64,000 bases of DNA from contig NZ_JALAMS010000003.1 in NCBI RefSeq assembly GCF_026790145.1, positions 248,001-312,000 of the forward strand. Direction: 5' to 3'. Positions 58,165-64,000 of this stretch are shown one piece after another. The DNA is from Bacillus_I endophytica_A (GTDB taxonomy: Bacteria; Bacillota; Bacilli; Bacillales; Bacillaceae_H). The notes under the pieces were generated by a model. That model did no database searches. It saw only the letters and a list, made by a program, of their open reading frames with translations, and had not been told where the DNA came from. Every line of letters begins with the position of its first letter. Position 1 is the stretch's first letter. A program made the position numbers and the translations under genes.

Positions 58165-59166
58165 TTGAAAATGCTACATAAGTTGCTTCCAGTTGTATTT
58201 GCCTTAATGCTCGTACTAGCAGGCTGTGGAACATCAAGCAACTCATCAAGCTCAGATGAAAACACAACAGACGAAAATCAAAGTACAGAAACAGCAAAAC
58301 AAAATAATGAAGACGCTCAAGATGACGTAACAAAAGAAGAGAATAAGCAACAAACAAGCGATGAAGAGAGCACAAACAATGAAGAAAGTGCTAAGCAAGA
58401 AGTAAACGATGATTCGCAGGCAGAGTCAACGGTTTCGGATAAAGAAAAAGCTTCAACAGAAGAGGAAAATGTAGAAGAAGAAAGCAAAGGTTCTGTAGAG
58501 GAAGAGAATACAGAAGAAGAAAGCAAAGGTTCTGTAGAGGAAGAGAATATAGAAGAAGAAAGCAAAGGTTCTGTAGAGGAAGAGAATACAGAAGAAGAAA
58601 GCAAAGGTTCTGTAGAGGAAGAGAATACAGAAGAAATAGCTAAACAAACTCAAGATGAAAAACAAGCTCAGGAAGTACAGGAAGAAAAACAGGCTGAAGA
58701 AGAGAGTAATGGAACACAAAAGACTCTTACTTATGAAAATAATGGCCAATCTATAAGCGAGAAAGCAACATTAACATCTAGCGATAATCAAGGCTATAAT
58801 GTTTATCTTTTAGATGGGTTTACTTTCTCAGCAGAAGAACCTAAAAAAGATGTTATTACAAGTAAGCAAAATTCAGATTCATTTATGCGTATTGAAATGT
58901 TAGATGAGAATGCGGATATGGCAGCGGAAGAGGAAAATGTGAAGGCATTAGCTCAGGCTGTTAACCCTGATAATTTCAAAAAAGACGAAAATATTGGATT
59001 AGCAAATGCTGTTTCATATACAGCTGTACTTGGAGAAGATGAAACAAGATTTATTCTTGTTAAAGGAAACACACCAATGAAGCTATCGATCTTTACGAAA
59101 AAAGATGGAAACCCTGCAATAGCACCATATTTAGCAATGGCTAAAACAATTTCATTGGCAAAATAA
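58165..59166 (+). CDS. Lipoprotein with acidic linker, 13-residue tandem repeats and a C-terminal domain
   Basis: 333 residues. Lipoprotein signal with lipobox VLAGC (Cys about residue 21). Residues ~22-190 are Glu/Ser/Asn/Gln-rich and unstructured, including four tandem copies of a 13-residue unit (EEESKGSVEEENT/I). Residues ~195-333 look folded (QTLTYENNGQSISEKATL and onward) and may be an extracytoplasmic binding or sensor domain; no family was recognised. Start TTG 58165 chosen because AAGGAGG at 58151-58157 is 7 bases away; ATG 58171 is further. Monocistronic between terminators, beside a tRNA gene. Function unknown. Confidence 0.82.
   Translation: MKMLHKLLPVVFALMLVLAGCGTSSNSSSSDENTTDENQSTETAKQNNEDAQDDVTKEENKQQTSDEESTNNEESAKQEVNDDSQAESTVSDKEKASTEEENVEEESKGSVEEENTEEESKGSVEEENIEEESKGSVEEENTEEESKGSVEEENTEEIAKQTQDEKQAQEVQEEKQAEEESNGTQKTLTYENNGQSISEKATLTSSDNQGYNVYLLDGFTFSAEEPKKDVITSKQNSDSFMRIEMLDENADMAAEEENVKALAQAVNPDNFKKDENIGLANAVSYTAVLGEDETRFILVKGNTPMKLSIFTKKDGNPAIAPYLAMAKTISLAK
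58474..58629 (+). repeat. Four tandem 39-bp repeats inside the lipoprotein gene
   Basis: Units 58474-58512, 58513-58551, 58552-58590, 58591-58629, nearly identical at DNA level (one C/T change, aca/ata, in the last codon of the third-frame unit). In-frame, encoding 13 residues each; recent expansion is implied because synonymous positions have not diverged. Confidence 0.93.
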
Positions 59167-59173
59167 GTAAGTG

Positions 59174-59211
59174 AGAATCCTTCGCGATGTTAAGCGGGGG
59201 ATTCTTTTTTT
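59174..59211 (+). terminator. Terminator after the lipoprotein gene
   Basis: Stem AGAATCCTTCGC/GCGGGGGATTCT (two G-U pairs) followed by T-run. Confidence 0.85.
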
Positions 59212-59311
59212 AAAAATAGGAGTATTTTGTTGAAAACATAAAGAAAAATTTCTGAAAAGGATTTTGATTTTTCAGACTTTATAGTAGTATAGAAAAAGGG
59301 AGGGGAAAACA

Positions 59312-60601
59312 ATGGAGCCTTCTTTATGGCAACAACAAACGCTAAAACTTCATATGTCAACAGAATTGTCACAGGCAATTTCACTTCTTCAGTTTTCAAC
59401 AGCTGATCTTTTTGAGTTTCTGCAGGAGAAAGCGTTGCAGAATCCCCTTATTCAAATTAATGATTTTCATGGAGCTTTTTCTAAGAGAAAACACTACTCT
59501 TCAAGCTCTGAGCAATTGCCTGTTAAAGAACGCAAAGGCACGTTAGAAGATTATTTGATAGCTCAAATGCGTGACATGAAAATCACAGGAGAAGAAGCTA
59601 GGATTCTACAACACCTTATTTATAGCTTAAATAGCAATGGGTATCTGCAGGAAACTACTGATGAGCTAGCTAGTTTGCTTGCTATTGACGTTGAAAAAGT
59701 AGAGGAAATGGTAAGAGTACTACAGCAGTTCGAACCAATAGGGGTAGGTGCACACAGTTTAGCGCAATGTTTATGGATTCAGCTTGACTATGTTGGAGAA
59801 GGAACAGAAGAGGATTATATTATCCTTACGGAGTATTTTGATCAATTTGCTTTTAAGAAATGGAAAGCTATTGAAAAAGAGACTAGTATTAACCTTTTTG
59901 CCATTCAGGAATTGCAAAAAAAAGTGTTGAAGCTAAACCCGAGACCAGGTGCTGCGTATGAACGAGTGAGTGATGCATATGTTACACCAGATTTTATTGT
60001 TAAGCAGAAGGCGAGTGGGAAACTTATAGTACTGCGAAACAATGATTATAACTATGATATCCAAATGGATAAAATGTATAAAAGAGGCGCAGCTTCGTCT
60101 ACTAATAAAGAAGTTCAAGCTTATTTAAAAGAGCACTACAAAGAATTTAGCTGGCTTAGCAAAGGAATTGAAACAAGAAGAGAAACATTAGGTAAAATCA
60201 TGGAGAGTTTATTAGTATTACAAAAATCATTTTTCTTAGATGGACCAACAAATATGAAACCGCTAACATTAAGAGAACTTGCAGATTTTATTGATGTGCA
60301 TGAATCAACAGTAAGCAGAGCGGTAAAAAATAAATATGTGCAAACACCTTTTGGAACCTATCCAATGCAATATTTTTTCACTACAAGCATCGCAAAAGGG
60401 CTTGAAGAAACATCTTCGACCTCTGTAAAGACTGCTATTAAGCATATTGTACAGAATGAAGATAAAAGTAAACCTTTGTCAGATAAGAAGATTGTTTCAC
60501 AATTAAAAGAACAATATGATGTTTCCATTTCACGCCGTACAGTTGCAAAATATCGTGAACAGCTTAATATTTTGGCTTCCTCATTACGGAAAACGTATTA
60601 G
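59312..60601 (+). CDS. sigL: RNA polymerase sigma-54 factor SigL
   Basis: 429 residues. Region I is Gln/Leu-rich at the N-terminus (QQQTLKLHMSTELSQAISLLQF), then core-binding region about 70-250, HTH about 310-340 (TLRELADFIDVHESTVSRAVKN), and the C-terminal RpoN box SRRTVAKYRE near 412 that reads the -24 element. Works with bEBP activators (for example for acetoin, levan, arginine or branched-chain amino acid catabolism in Bacillus). ATG 59312 follows GGAGGGG. Followed by a glutaredoxin gene 10 bases downstream. Confidence 0.96.
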   Translation: MEPSLWQQQTLKLHMSTELSQAISLLQFSTADLFEFLQEKALQNPLIQINDFHGAFSKRKHYSSSSEQLPVKERKGTLEDYLIAQMRDMKITGEEARILQHLIYSLNSNGYLQETTDELASLLAIDVEKVEEMVRVLQQFEPIGVGAHSLAQCLWIQLDYVGEGTEEDYIILTEYFDQFAFKKWKAIEKETSINLFAIQELQKKVLKLNPRPGAAYERVSDAYVTPDFIVKQKASGKLIVLRNNDYNYDIQMDKMYKRGAASSTNKEVQAYLKEHYKEFSWLSKGIETRRETLGKIMESLLVLQKSFFLDGPTNMKPLTLRELADFIDVHESTVSRAVKNKYVQTPFGTYPMQYFFTTSIAKGLEETSSTSVKTAIKHIVQNEDKSKPLSDKKIVSQLKEQYDVSISRRTVAKYREQLNILASSLRKTY

Positions 60602-60611
60602 AGGTGAAAAA

Positions 60612-60845
60612 ATGAAAATTATTCTATATTCGAAAAAAGGATGTCACTTATGTGATATGACAAAAGATCTTTTGATGGTTTTTCAGAAAAAAATTAAGTA
60701 TGAATTTGAAGAAAAAGACATATATGAAGAAGACTTTTTAGTTGAAAAATATGGATTAATGATTCCAGTAGTAGAAATTAATGGAGATGTTGTGGCATAT
60801 GGTAAAGTAACAAAAGACGACCTCATGCCCTTTTTCTCTAGATAG
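60612..60845 (+). CDS. Glutaredoxin-family protein
   Basis: 77 residues, thioredoxin fold with active-site pair C11-x-x-C14 (KKGCHLCD) and the cis-Pro motif IPVVEING near residue 53-60. Start ATG 60612 with GAGGTGA; the longer frame overlaps sigL. The family is DUF836/glutaredoxin-like; in Firmicutes these lie beside cggR-gapA. Role presumably thiol redox; substrate unknown. It may be co-transcribed with sigL. Confidence 0.85.
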   Translation: MKIILYSKKGCHLCDMTKDLLMVFQKKIKYEFEEKDIYEEDFLVEKYGLMIPVVEINGDVVAYGKVTKDDLMPFFSR

Positions 60846-60924
60846 AGAGAAGAGTTTTGAAATTTTTTTAAGTAGAATATTCAACGATGGAACCGCTTAC
60901 TATAAAATATGCGATTTTCTTTTG

Positions 60925-60953
60925 TTGAATAAGCTCAATACTCCTGATAAAAT
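60925..60953 (+). promoter_or_regulatory. SigA promoter of cggR-gapA
   Basis: TTGAAT at 60925-60930, 17-base spacer, TAAAAT at 60948-60953. Predicted start is about 60960, some 30 bases before the CggR operator. Confidence 0.78.
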
Positions 60954-60990
60954 GAATTTTGTAGCAGGGGTGATTTTTTTTAGCTAATGC

Positions 60991-61026
60991 GGGACATAAT
61001 ATGTCTACGTGGGACATAAAATGACC
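60991..61026 (+). promoter_or_regulatory. CggR operator (two direct repeats)
   Basis: GGGACATAATATGTC at 60991-61005 and GGGACATAAAATGACC at 61011-61026, start-to-start 20 bases. B. subtilis CggR binds a very similar pair of GGGAC-type repeats between promoter and cggR, and acts as a roadblock relieved by fructose-1,6-bisphosphate. Confidence 0.85.
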
Positions 61027-61053
61027 ATGTAATTGGCTGTAAGGGGAAGGTTC

Positions 61054-62085
61054 ATGTATTCGATTATTCAATTACAGAAAAAATTAATACCAGATCTTCT
61101 ACCTTTGCTTGAAAGGCGTTACCAAATTTTGTTGTACATACGTTTAATGCAACCAATTGGTCGCCGTAACCTAGCTGTAAGCCTTAACATTACAGAGCGA
61201 GTATTACGGGGAGAAGTGACCTTTTTAAAAGAACAAAATTTGATTCATGTTCAAGCAACAGGCATGACGCTTACACATGAAGGGGAAACGTTACTCACGC
61301 AATTAGAAGATAGTATGAAAGAAGTTTCAGGTGCTTCCTTATTGGAAAGAACAATTAAAGAAGCCTTTTCTTTATCAGAAGTAATTGTCGTTTCTGGCGA
61401 TAGTGATCTCTCCCCATGGGTGAAAAAAGAGATGGGAAGAGCAAGCGTTGCTTGTTTGAAAAAATACCTTGCACCCGAAGAAAACATTGTCGCTGTTACA
61501 GGGGGGACAACTCTTGCTTCCGTAGCAGAGATGATGACGCCTCATGTAAAAAACCATAAAATCACTTTCGTTCCTGCACGAGGTGGGCTTGGTGAAAATG
61601 TGAAAAACCAAGCAAATACAATTTGTGCCAAGATGGCGGAGCGTTCTTCTCAAGATTACCGTCTCTTGCATGTTCCAGATCAGCTTAGTGATGATACGTA
61701 TCGCTCGATGATTGAAGAGCCTTTAATTCAAGACATGCTTCATCTTATTCGATCATCTAACATTATTCTCCATGGTATTGGAGAAGCAATGACAATGGCA
61801 AAAAGACGCCAAACATCAGAAAGTGATTTAAATAAGATCAAAAATGGACATGCTGTTGGAGAAGCTTTCGGGTACTATTTTGACCAAAACGGAAAAATTG
61901 TACACAAAGTAAAAACAATAGGCATACAGCTTGACGATTTGAACCACAATAAATATGTTATTGCAGTCGCAGGAGGTTCAACGAAGGCAAAAGCGATTAA
62001 GGCTTTTCTTAATCAAGCGCGCAATTCTATCCTTATAACGGATGAAGGCGCAGCAAAAGAGTTAGCGAGAGATCTAATATTTTAG
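61054..62085 (+). CDS. cggR: Central glycolytic genes regulator CggR (SorC family)
   Basis: 343 residues. N-terminal winged HTH about 15-85 (RRNLAVSLNITERVLRGEV), then the sugar-binding SorC domain about 90-340 with VTGGTTLASVAE near 160 and CNG-type phosphosugar pocket; VIAVAGGSTKAKAIKAF near 310 is conserved. It represses its own operon and gapA unless fructose-1,6-bisphosphate is present. Start ATG 61054 follows AAGGGGAAGG; the 7-residue upstream extension lies in that site. gapA follows 50 bases later. Confidence 0.96.
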   Translation: MYSIIQLQKKLIPDLLPLLERRYQILLYIRLMQPIGRRNLAVSLNITERVLRGEVTFLKEQNLIHVQATGMTLTHEGETLLTQLEDSMKEVSGASLLERTIKEAFSLSEVIVVSGDSDLSPWVKKEMGRASVACLKKYLAPEENIVAVTGGTTLASVAEMMTPHVKNHKITFVPARGGLGENVKNQANTICAKMAERSSQDYRLLHVPDQLSDDTYRSMIEEPLIQDMLHLIRSSNIILHGIGEAMTMAKRRQTSESDLNKIKNGHAVGEAFGYYFDQNGKIVHKVKTIGIQLDDLNHNKYVIAVAGGSTKAKAIKAFLNQARNSILITDEGAAKELARDLIF

Positions 62086-62135
62086 ATTTCTTCATATAAA
62101 TTTAAATTTCACCATTCTTAAGGAGGATTTTACTC

Positions 62136-63143
62136 ATGGCAGTAAAAGTTGGTATTAATGGTTTTGGTCGTATCGGCCGTAACGTATTCCGTGCAGCTCT
62201 AAATAATCCAGAGGTTGAAGTTGTTGCTGTTAACGATTTAACAGACGCTAACATGTTAGCTCATCTTCTTCAATATGACTCTGTACATGGTAAATTAGAT
62301 CAAGAAGTAAAAGTAAATGGCAGCAACCTAGTTGTTGGTGACCAAGAAATCAAAGTATTATCTGAGCGTGACCCAGCGAAATTAACTTGGGGTGACCTTG
62401 GTGTTGATATCGTTGTTGAATCTACTGGATTCTTCACAAAACGTGCAGATGCTGCTAAACACTTAGAAGCAGGCGCTAAAAAAGTTATCATCTCTGCTCC
62501 AGCTTCTGAAGAAGACATCACAATCGTTATGGGTGTTAACGAAGATAAATATGATGCAGGAAGCCACCATGTAATTTCTAACGCTTCTTGTACTACTAAC
62601 TGCTTAGCACCATTCGCTAAAGTACTTAACGAAAAGTTCGGTATCAAACGCGGTATGATGACAACAGTTCACTCTTACACTAACGACCAACAAATCTTAG
62701 ACTTACCACATAAAGATTACCGTCGTGCTCGTGCAGCTGCTGAAAACATCATCCCAACAACTACTGGTGCTGCAAAAGCTGTATCATTAGTATTACCTGA
62801 ATTAAAAGGTAAATTAAACGGTGGAGCAATGCGTGTTCCAACTCCAAACGTTTCTTTAGTTGACCTTGTAGCTGAGCTTGACAAAGACGTAACAGTTGAA
62901 GAAGTAAACGCAGCATTCAAAGAAGCAGCTGAAGGAGATCTTAAAGGTATCCTTGGTTACAGCGAAGAGCCACTAGTATCTGGTGACTACAACGGTAACG
63001 CAAACTCTTCTACAATCGATGCTCTTTCTACAATGGTTATGGAAGACAGCATGGTTAAAGTTATCTCTTGGTATGATAACGAAAGTGGTTACTCTAACCG
63101 CGTAGTAGATCTTGCTGCTTACATCGCAAAACAAGGTCTATAA
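62136..63143 (+). CDS. gapA: Glyceraldehyde-3-phosphate dehydrogenase, glycolytic
   Basis: 335 residues. Rossmann NGFGRIGR near residue 8-15, catalytic Cys in SNASCTTNC near 152, and the Asp34-type residue after VAVND typical of NAD-specific enzymes (glycolytic GapA rather than gluconeogenic GapB). Codon use is strongly biased, as in highly expressed genes. ATG 62136 with AAGGAGG upstream. Downstream are a hairpin and a terminator that separate it partly from pgk. Confidence 0.98.
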   Translation: MAVKVGINGFGRIGRNVFRAALNNPEVEVVAVNDLTDANMLAHLLQYDSVHGKLDQEVKVNGSNLVVGDQEIKVLSERDPAKLTWGDLGVDIVVESTGFFTKRADAAKHLEAGAKKVIISAPASEEDITIVMGVNEDKYDAGSHHVISNASCTTNCLAPFAKVLNEKFGIKRGMMTTVHSYTNDQQILDLPHKDYRRARAAAENIIPTTTGAAKAVSLVLPELKGKLNGGAMRVPTPNVSLVDLVAELDKDVTVEEVNAAFKEAAEGDLKGILGYSEEPLVSGDYNGNANSSTIDALSTMVMEDSMVKVISWYDNESGYSNRVVDLAAYIAKQGL

Positions 63144-63159
63144 GTTATAAATCACCTCA

Positions 63160-63187
63160 AACTACAAATTTCGAACAATTTGTAGTT
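63160..63187 (+). other. Stable hairpin just after gapA
   Basis: Perfect 11-bp stem AACTACAAATT/AATTTGTAGTT with a 6-base loop and no T-run, 17 bases after the gapA stop; probably an mRNA 3'-end stabiliser or processing site. Confidence 0.6.
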
Positions 63188-63215
63188 GGCTTACATGCTT
63201 TATAACAACTATAAT
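63186..63215 (+). promoter_or_regulatory. Possible promoter between gapA and pgk
   Basis: TTGGCT at 63186-63191, 18-base spacer, perfect TATAAT at 63210-63215. The terminator hairpin begins ten bases later, so transcripts from it would meet the terminator at once. Confidence 0.4.
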
Positions 63216-63224
63216 GTAAATGTG

Positions 63225-63268
63225 AAACAGGGGGAGCGGGGATTTGTCCCCCGTTTTCCCTGTTTTTG
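63225..63268 (+). terminator. Compound terminator between gapA and pgk
   Basis: Outer stem AAACAGGG/CCCTGTTT enclosing inner CGGGG/CCCCG, followed by a T-rich tail. Explains separate cggR-gapA transcripts with partial read-through to pgk. Confidence 0.75.
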
Positions 63269-63331
63269 TTTTCTTCGTTCGTTTTACAATGAGAGCACCC
63301 AAAAACTCATCATGCAAAGGAGGTCTTTACG

Positions 63332-64000
63332 GTGAACAAAAAAACTGTTAAAGATATCGATCTTAAAGGAAAACGCGTTTTTTGTCGTGTAGATTTCAAC
63401 GTCCCAATGAAAGACGGAAAAGTTACAGACGAAACACGTATCAAAGCAGCTTTACCAACAATTAACTACTTAATTGAACAAGGTGCTAAAGTTATTCTTG
63501 CAAGCCATCTTGGTCGTCCAAAAGGAGAAGTTGTTGAAGAACTTCGTTTAACGCCAGTTGTTGAACGCCTTCAAGATCTATTAGGCAAGCCTGTTGCAAA
63601 AGCAGACGAAGCTTATGGAGAAAACGTAAAGCAAATGATCAGCAACATGAACGAAGGAGATGTTCTTGTTCTTGAGAACGTTCGTTTCTATGCTGGAGAA
63701 GAGAAGAACGATTCAGAGCTTGCAAAAGCATTCTCTGAGCTTGCAGACGTATATGTAAACGATGCATTTGGCGCTGCCCACCGTGCACATGCATCAACAG
63801 CAGGAATTGCTGAGCATATTCCTGCGGTTGCAGGTTTCTTAATGGAGAAAGAACTTGAAGTACTTGGTAAAGCTCTTTCAAATCCAGAGCGTCCGTTCAC
63901 TGCTATCATTGGCGGAGCAAAAGTTAAAGACAAAATCGGTGTAATTGACCATCTTCTTGATAAAGTAGATAACTTAATCATCGGTGGAGGTCTTTCTTAC
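63332..64000 (+). CDS. pgk: Phosphoglycerate kinase (3' end outside window)
   Basis: Partial: 223 codons visible of about 394, open at the right edge. Start GTG 63332 follows AAAGGAGG. The N-terminal domain is clear: DLKGKRVFCRVDFNVPMKD near residue 9-27, ASHLGRPKG near 60 and the VLENVRFY motif near 115, all substrate (3-phosphoglycerate) contacts. Makes ATP from 1,3-bisphosphoglycerate in glycolysis. Codon use is highly biased, like gapA. Presumably followed by tpiA-pgm-eno beyond the window. Confidence 0.97.
   Translation, partial: MNKKTVKDIDLKGKRVFCRVDFNVPMKDGKVTDETRIKAALPTINYLIEQGAKVILASHLGRPKGEVVEELRLTPVVERLQDLLGKPVAKADEAYGENVKQMISNMNEGDVLVLENVRFYAGEEKNDSELAKAFSELADVYVNDAFGAAHRAHASTAGIAEHIPAVAGFLMEKELEVLGKALSNPERPFTAIIGGAKVKDKIGVIDHLLDKVDNLIIGGGLSY

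Noticed and set aside
58474..58629. CRISPR array
   Set aside because: Direct repeats are contiguous, in-frame and without spacers; they encode protein. No cas genes in the window.
58130..58749. Several Ser/Phe-rich ORFs on the - strand over the lipoprotein repeats
   Set aside because: Produced by translating the acidic repeats backwards; the + strand gene has lipobox, ribosome site and promoter.
1..64000. Prophage, transposon or defence island
   Set aside because: No transposase, integrase, terminase, restriction or toxin-antitoxin gene was recognised; the holin-like YvlD is part of a housekeeping stress operon.

Overview
This is a 64-kb stretch of a low-GC, endospore-forming, motile Bacillaceae chromosome (Bacillus/Priestia-like; the species cannot be fixed from the sequence alone). 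Gene content and order follow the Bacillus subtilis region fliD-fliS-fliT-hpf-secA-prfB-cccB-ftsEX-ctpB-minJ, then uvrBA-yvlABCD-hprK-lgt-yvoD-ppaX-yvoF-hisZGDBHAFI-yvcD-trxB-yvcI-rapZ-glmR-whiA-crh, then clpP, a tRNA-Arg, sigL, cggR-gapA and pgk. Strong AGGAGG ribosome sites, UUG/GUG starts, many intrinsic terminators, and recognisable SigA, SigB, SigD, SigG-type and SigW promoters all fit this group.

Layout. 1-3.5 kb: 3' part of a branched-chain amino acid carrier and an OatA-type O-acyltransferase. 3.6-6.6 kb: flagellar cap/chaperone operon behind a SigD promoter, then hpf behind a SigB promoter. 6.6-10.4 kb: an accessory insert between hpf and secA (LysR regulator, AbrB_dup membrane protein, small coiled-coil membrane protein, split chromate transporter). 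10.6-14.9 kb: secA, prfB with its programmed +1 frameshift, and cccB. 15.2-21.1 kb: envelope/division block ftsE, ftsX, an M23 coiled-coil hydrolase, ctpB and minJ. 21.1-30.8 kb: accessory block with TetR/SwrC-like RND efflux, an MFS carrier, a shortened Cys-rich protein, PspC, and a CitST-like two-component system with an orphan TctC-type binding lipoprotein. 31-43.5 kb: uvrBA, SigW-type yvlABCD, hprK-lgt-yvoD-ppaX-yvoF and tcyP. 43.7-50.2 kb: complete hisZGDBHAFI (hisC and the histidinol-phosphate phosphatase are elsewhere). 50.4-57.6 kb: yvcD, trxB, yvcI-rapZ-glmR-whiA-crh and convergent clpP. 57.9-64 kb: tRNA-Arg(CCG), a repeat-bearing lipoprotein, sigL, glutaredoxin, cggR-gapA and the start of pgk.

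How parts work together. Carbon control is concentrated here: HPrK and PpaX set HPr/Crh Ser46 phosphorylation, Crh (Gln15, Ser46) is encoded downstream, GlmR and RapZ-family proteins tie carbon status to cell-wall precursors, and CggR controls gapA. Envelope remodelling is the second theme (OatA-like, FtsEX with an M23 enzyme, CtpB, MinJ, Lgt, the SigW-type yvl operon).

The genes are mostly well-known families and I found no convincing new defence or mobile system. The most informative observations are regulatory: a perfect SigD promoter in front of yvcI-rapZ-glmR-whiA-crh, three matching TGAC-N6-GTCA palindromes controlling the TetR/RND pair, a SigG-type promoter before ctpB, a SigW promoter before yvlA, 0A-box-like sites at ftsEX, and layered SigB/CtsR/SigA control of clpP.
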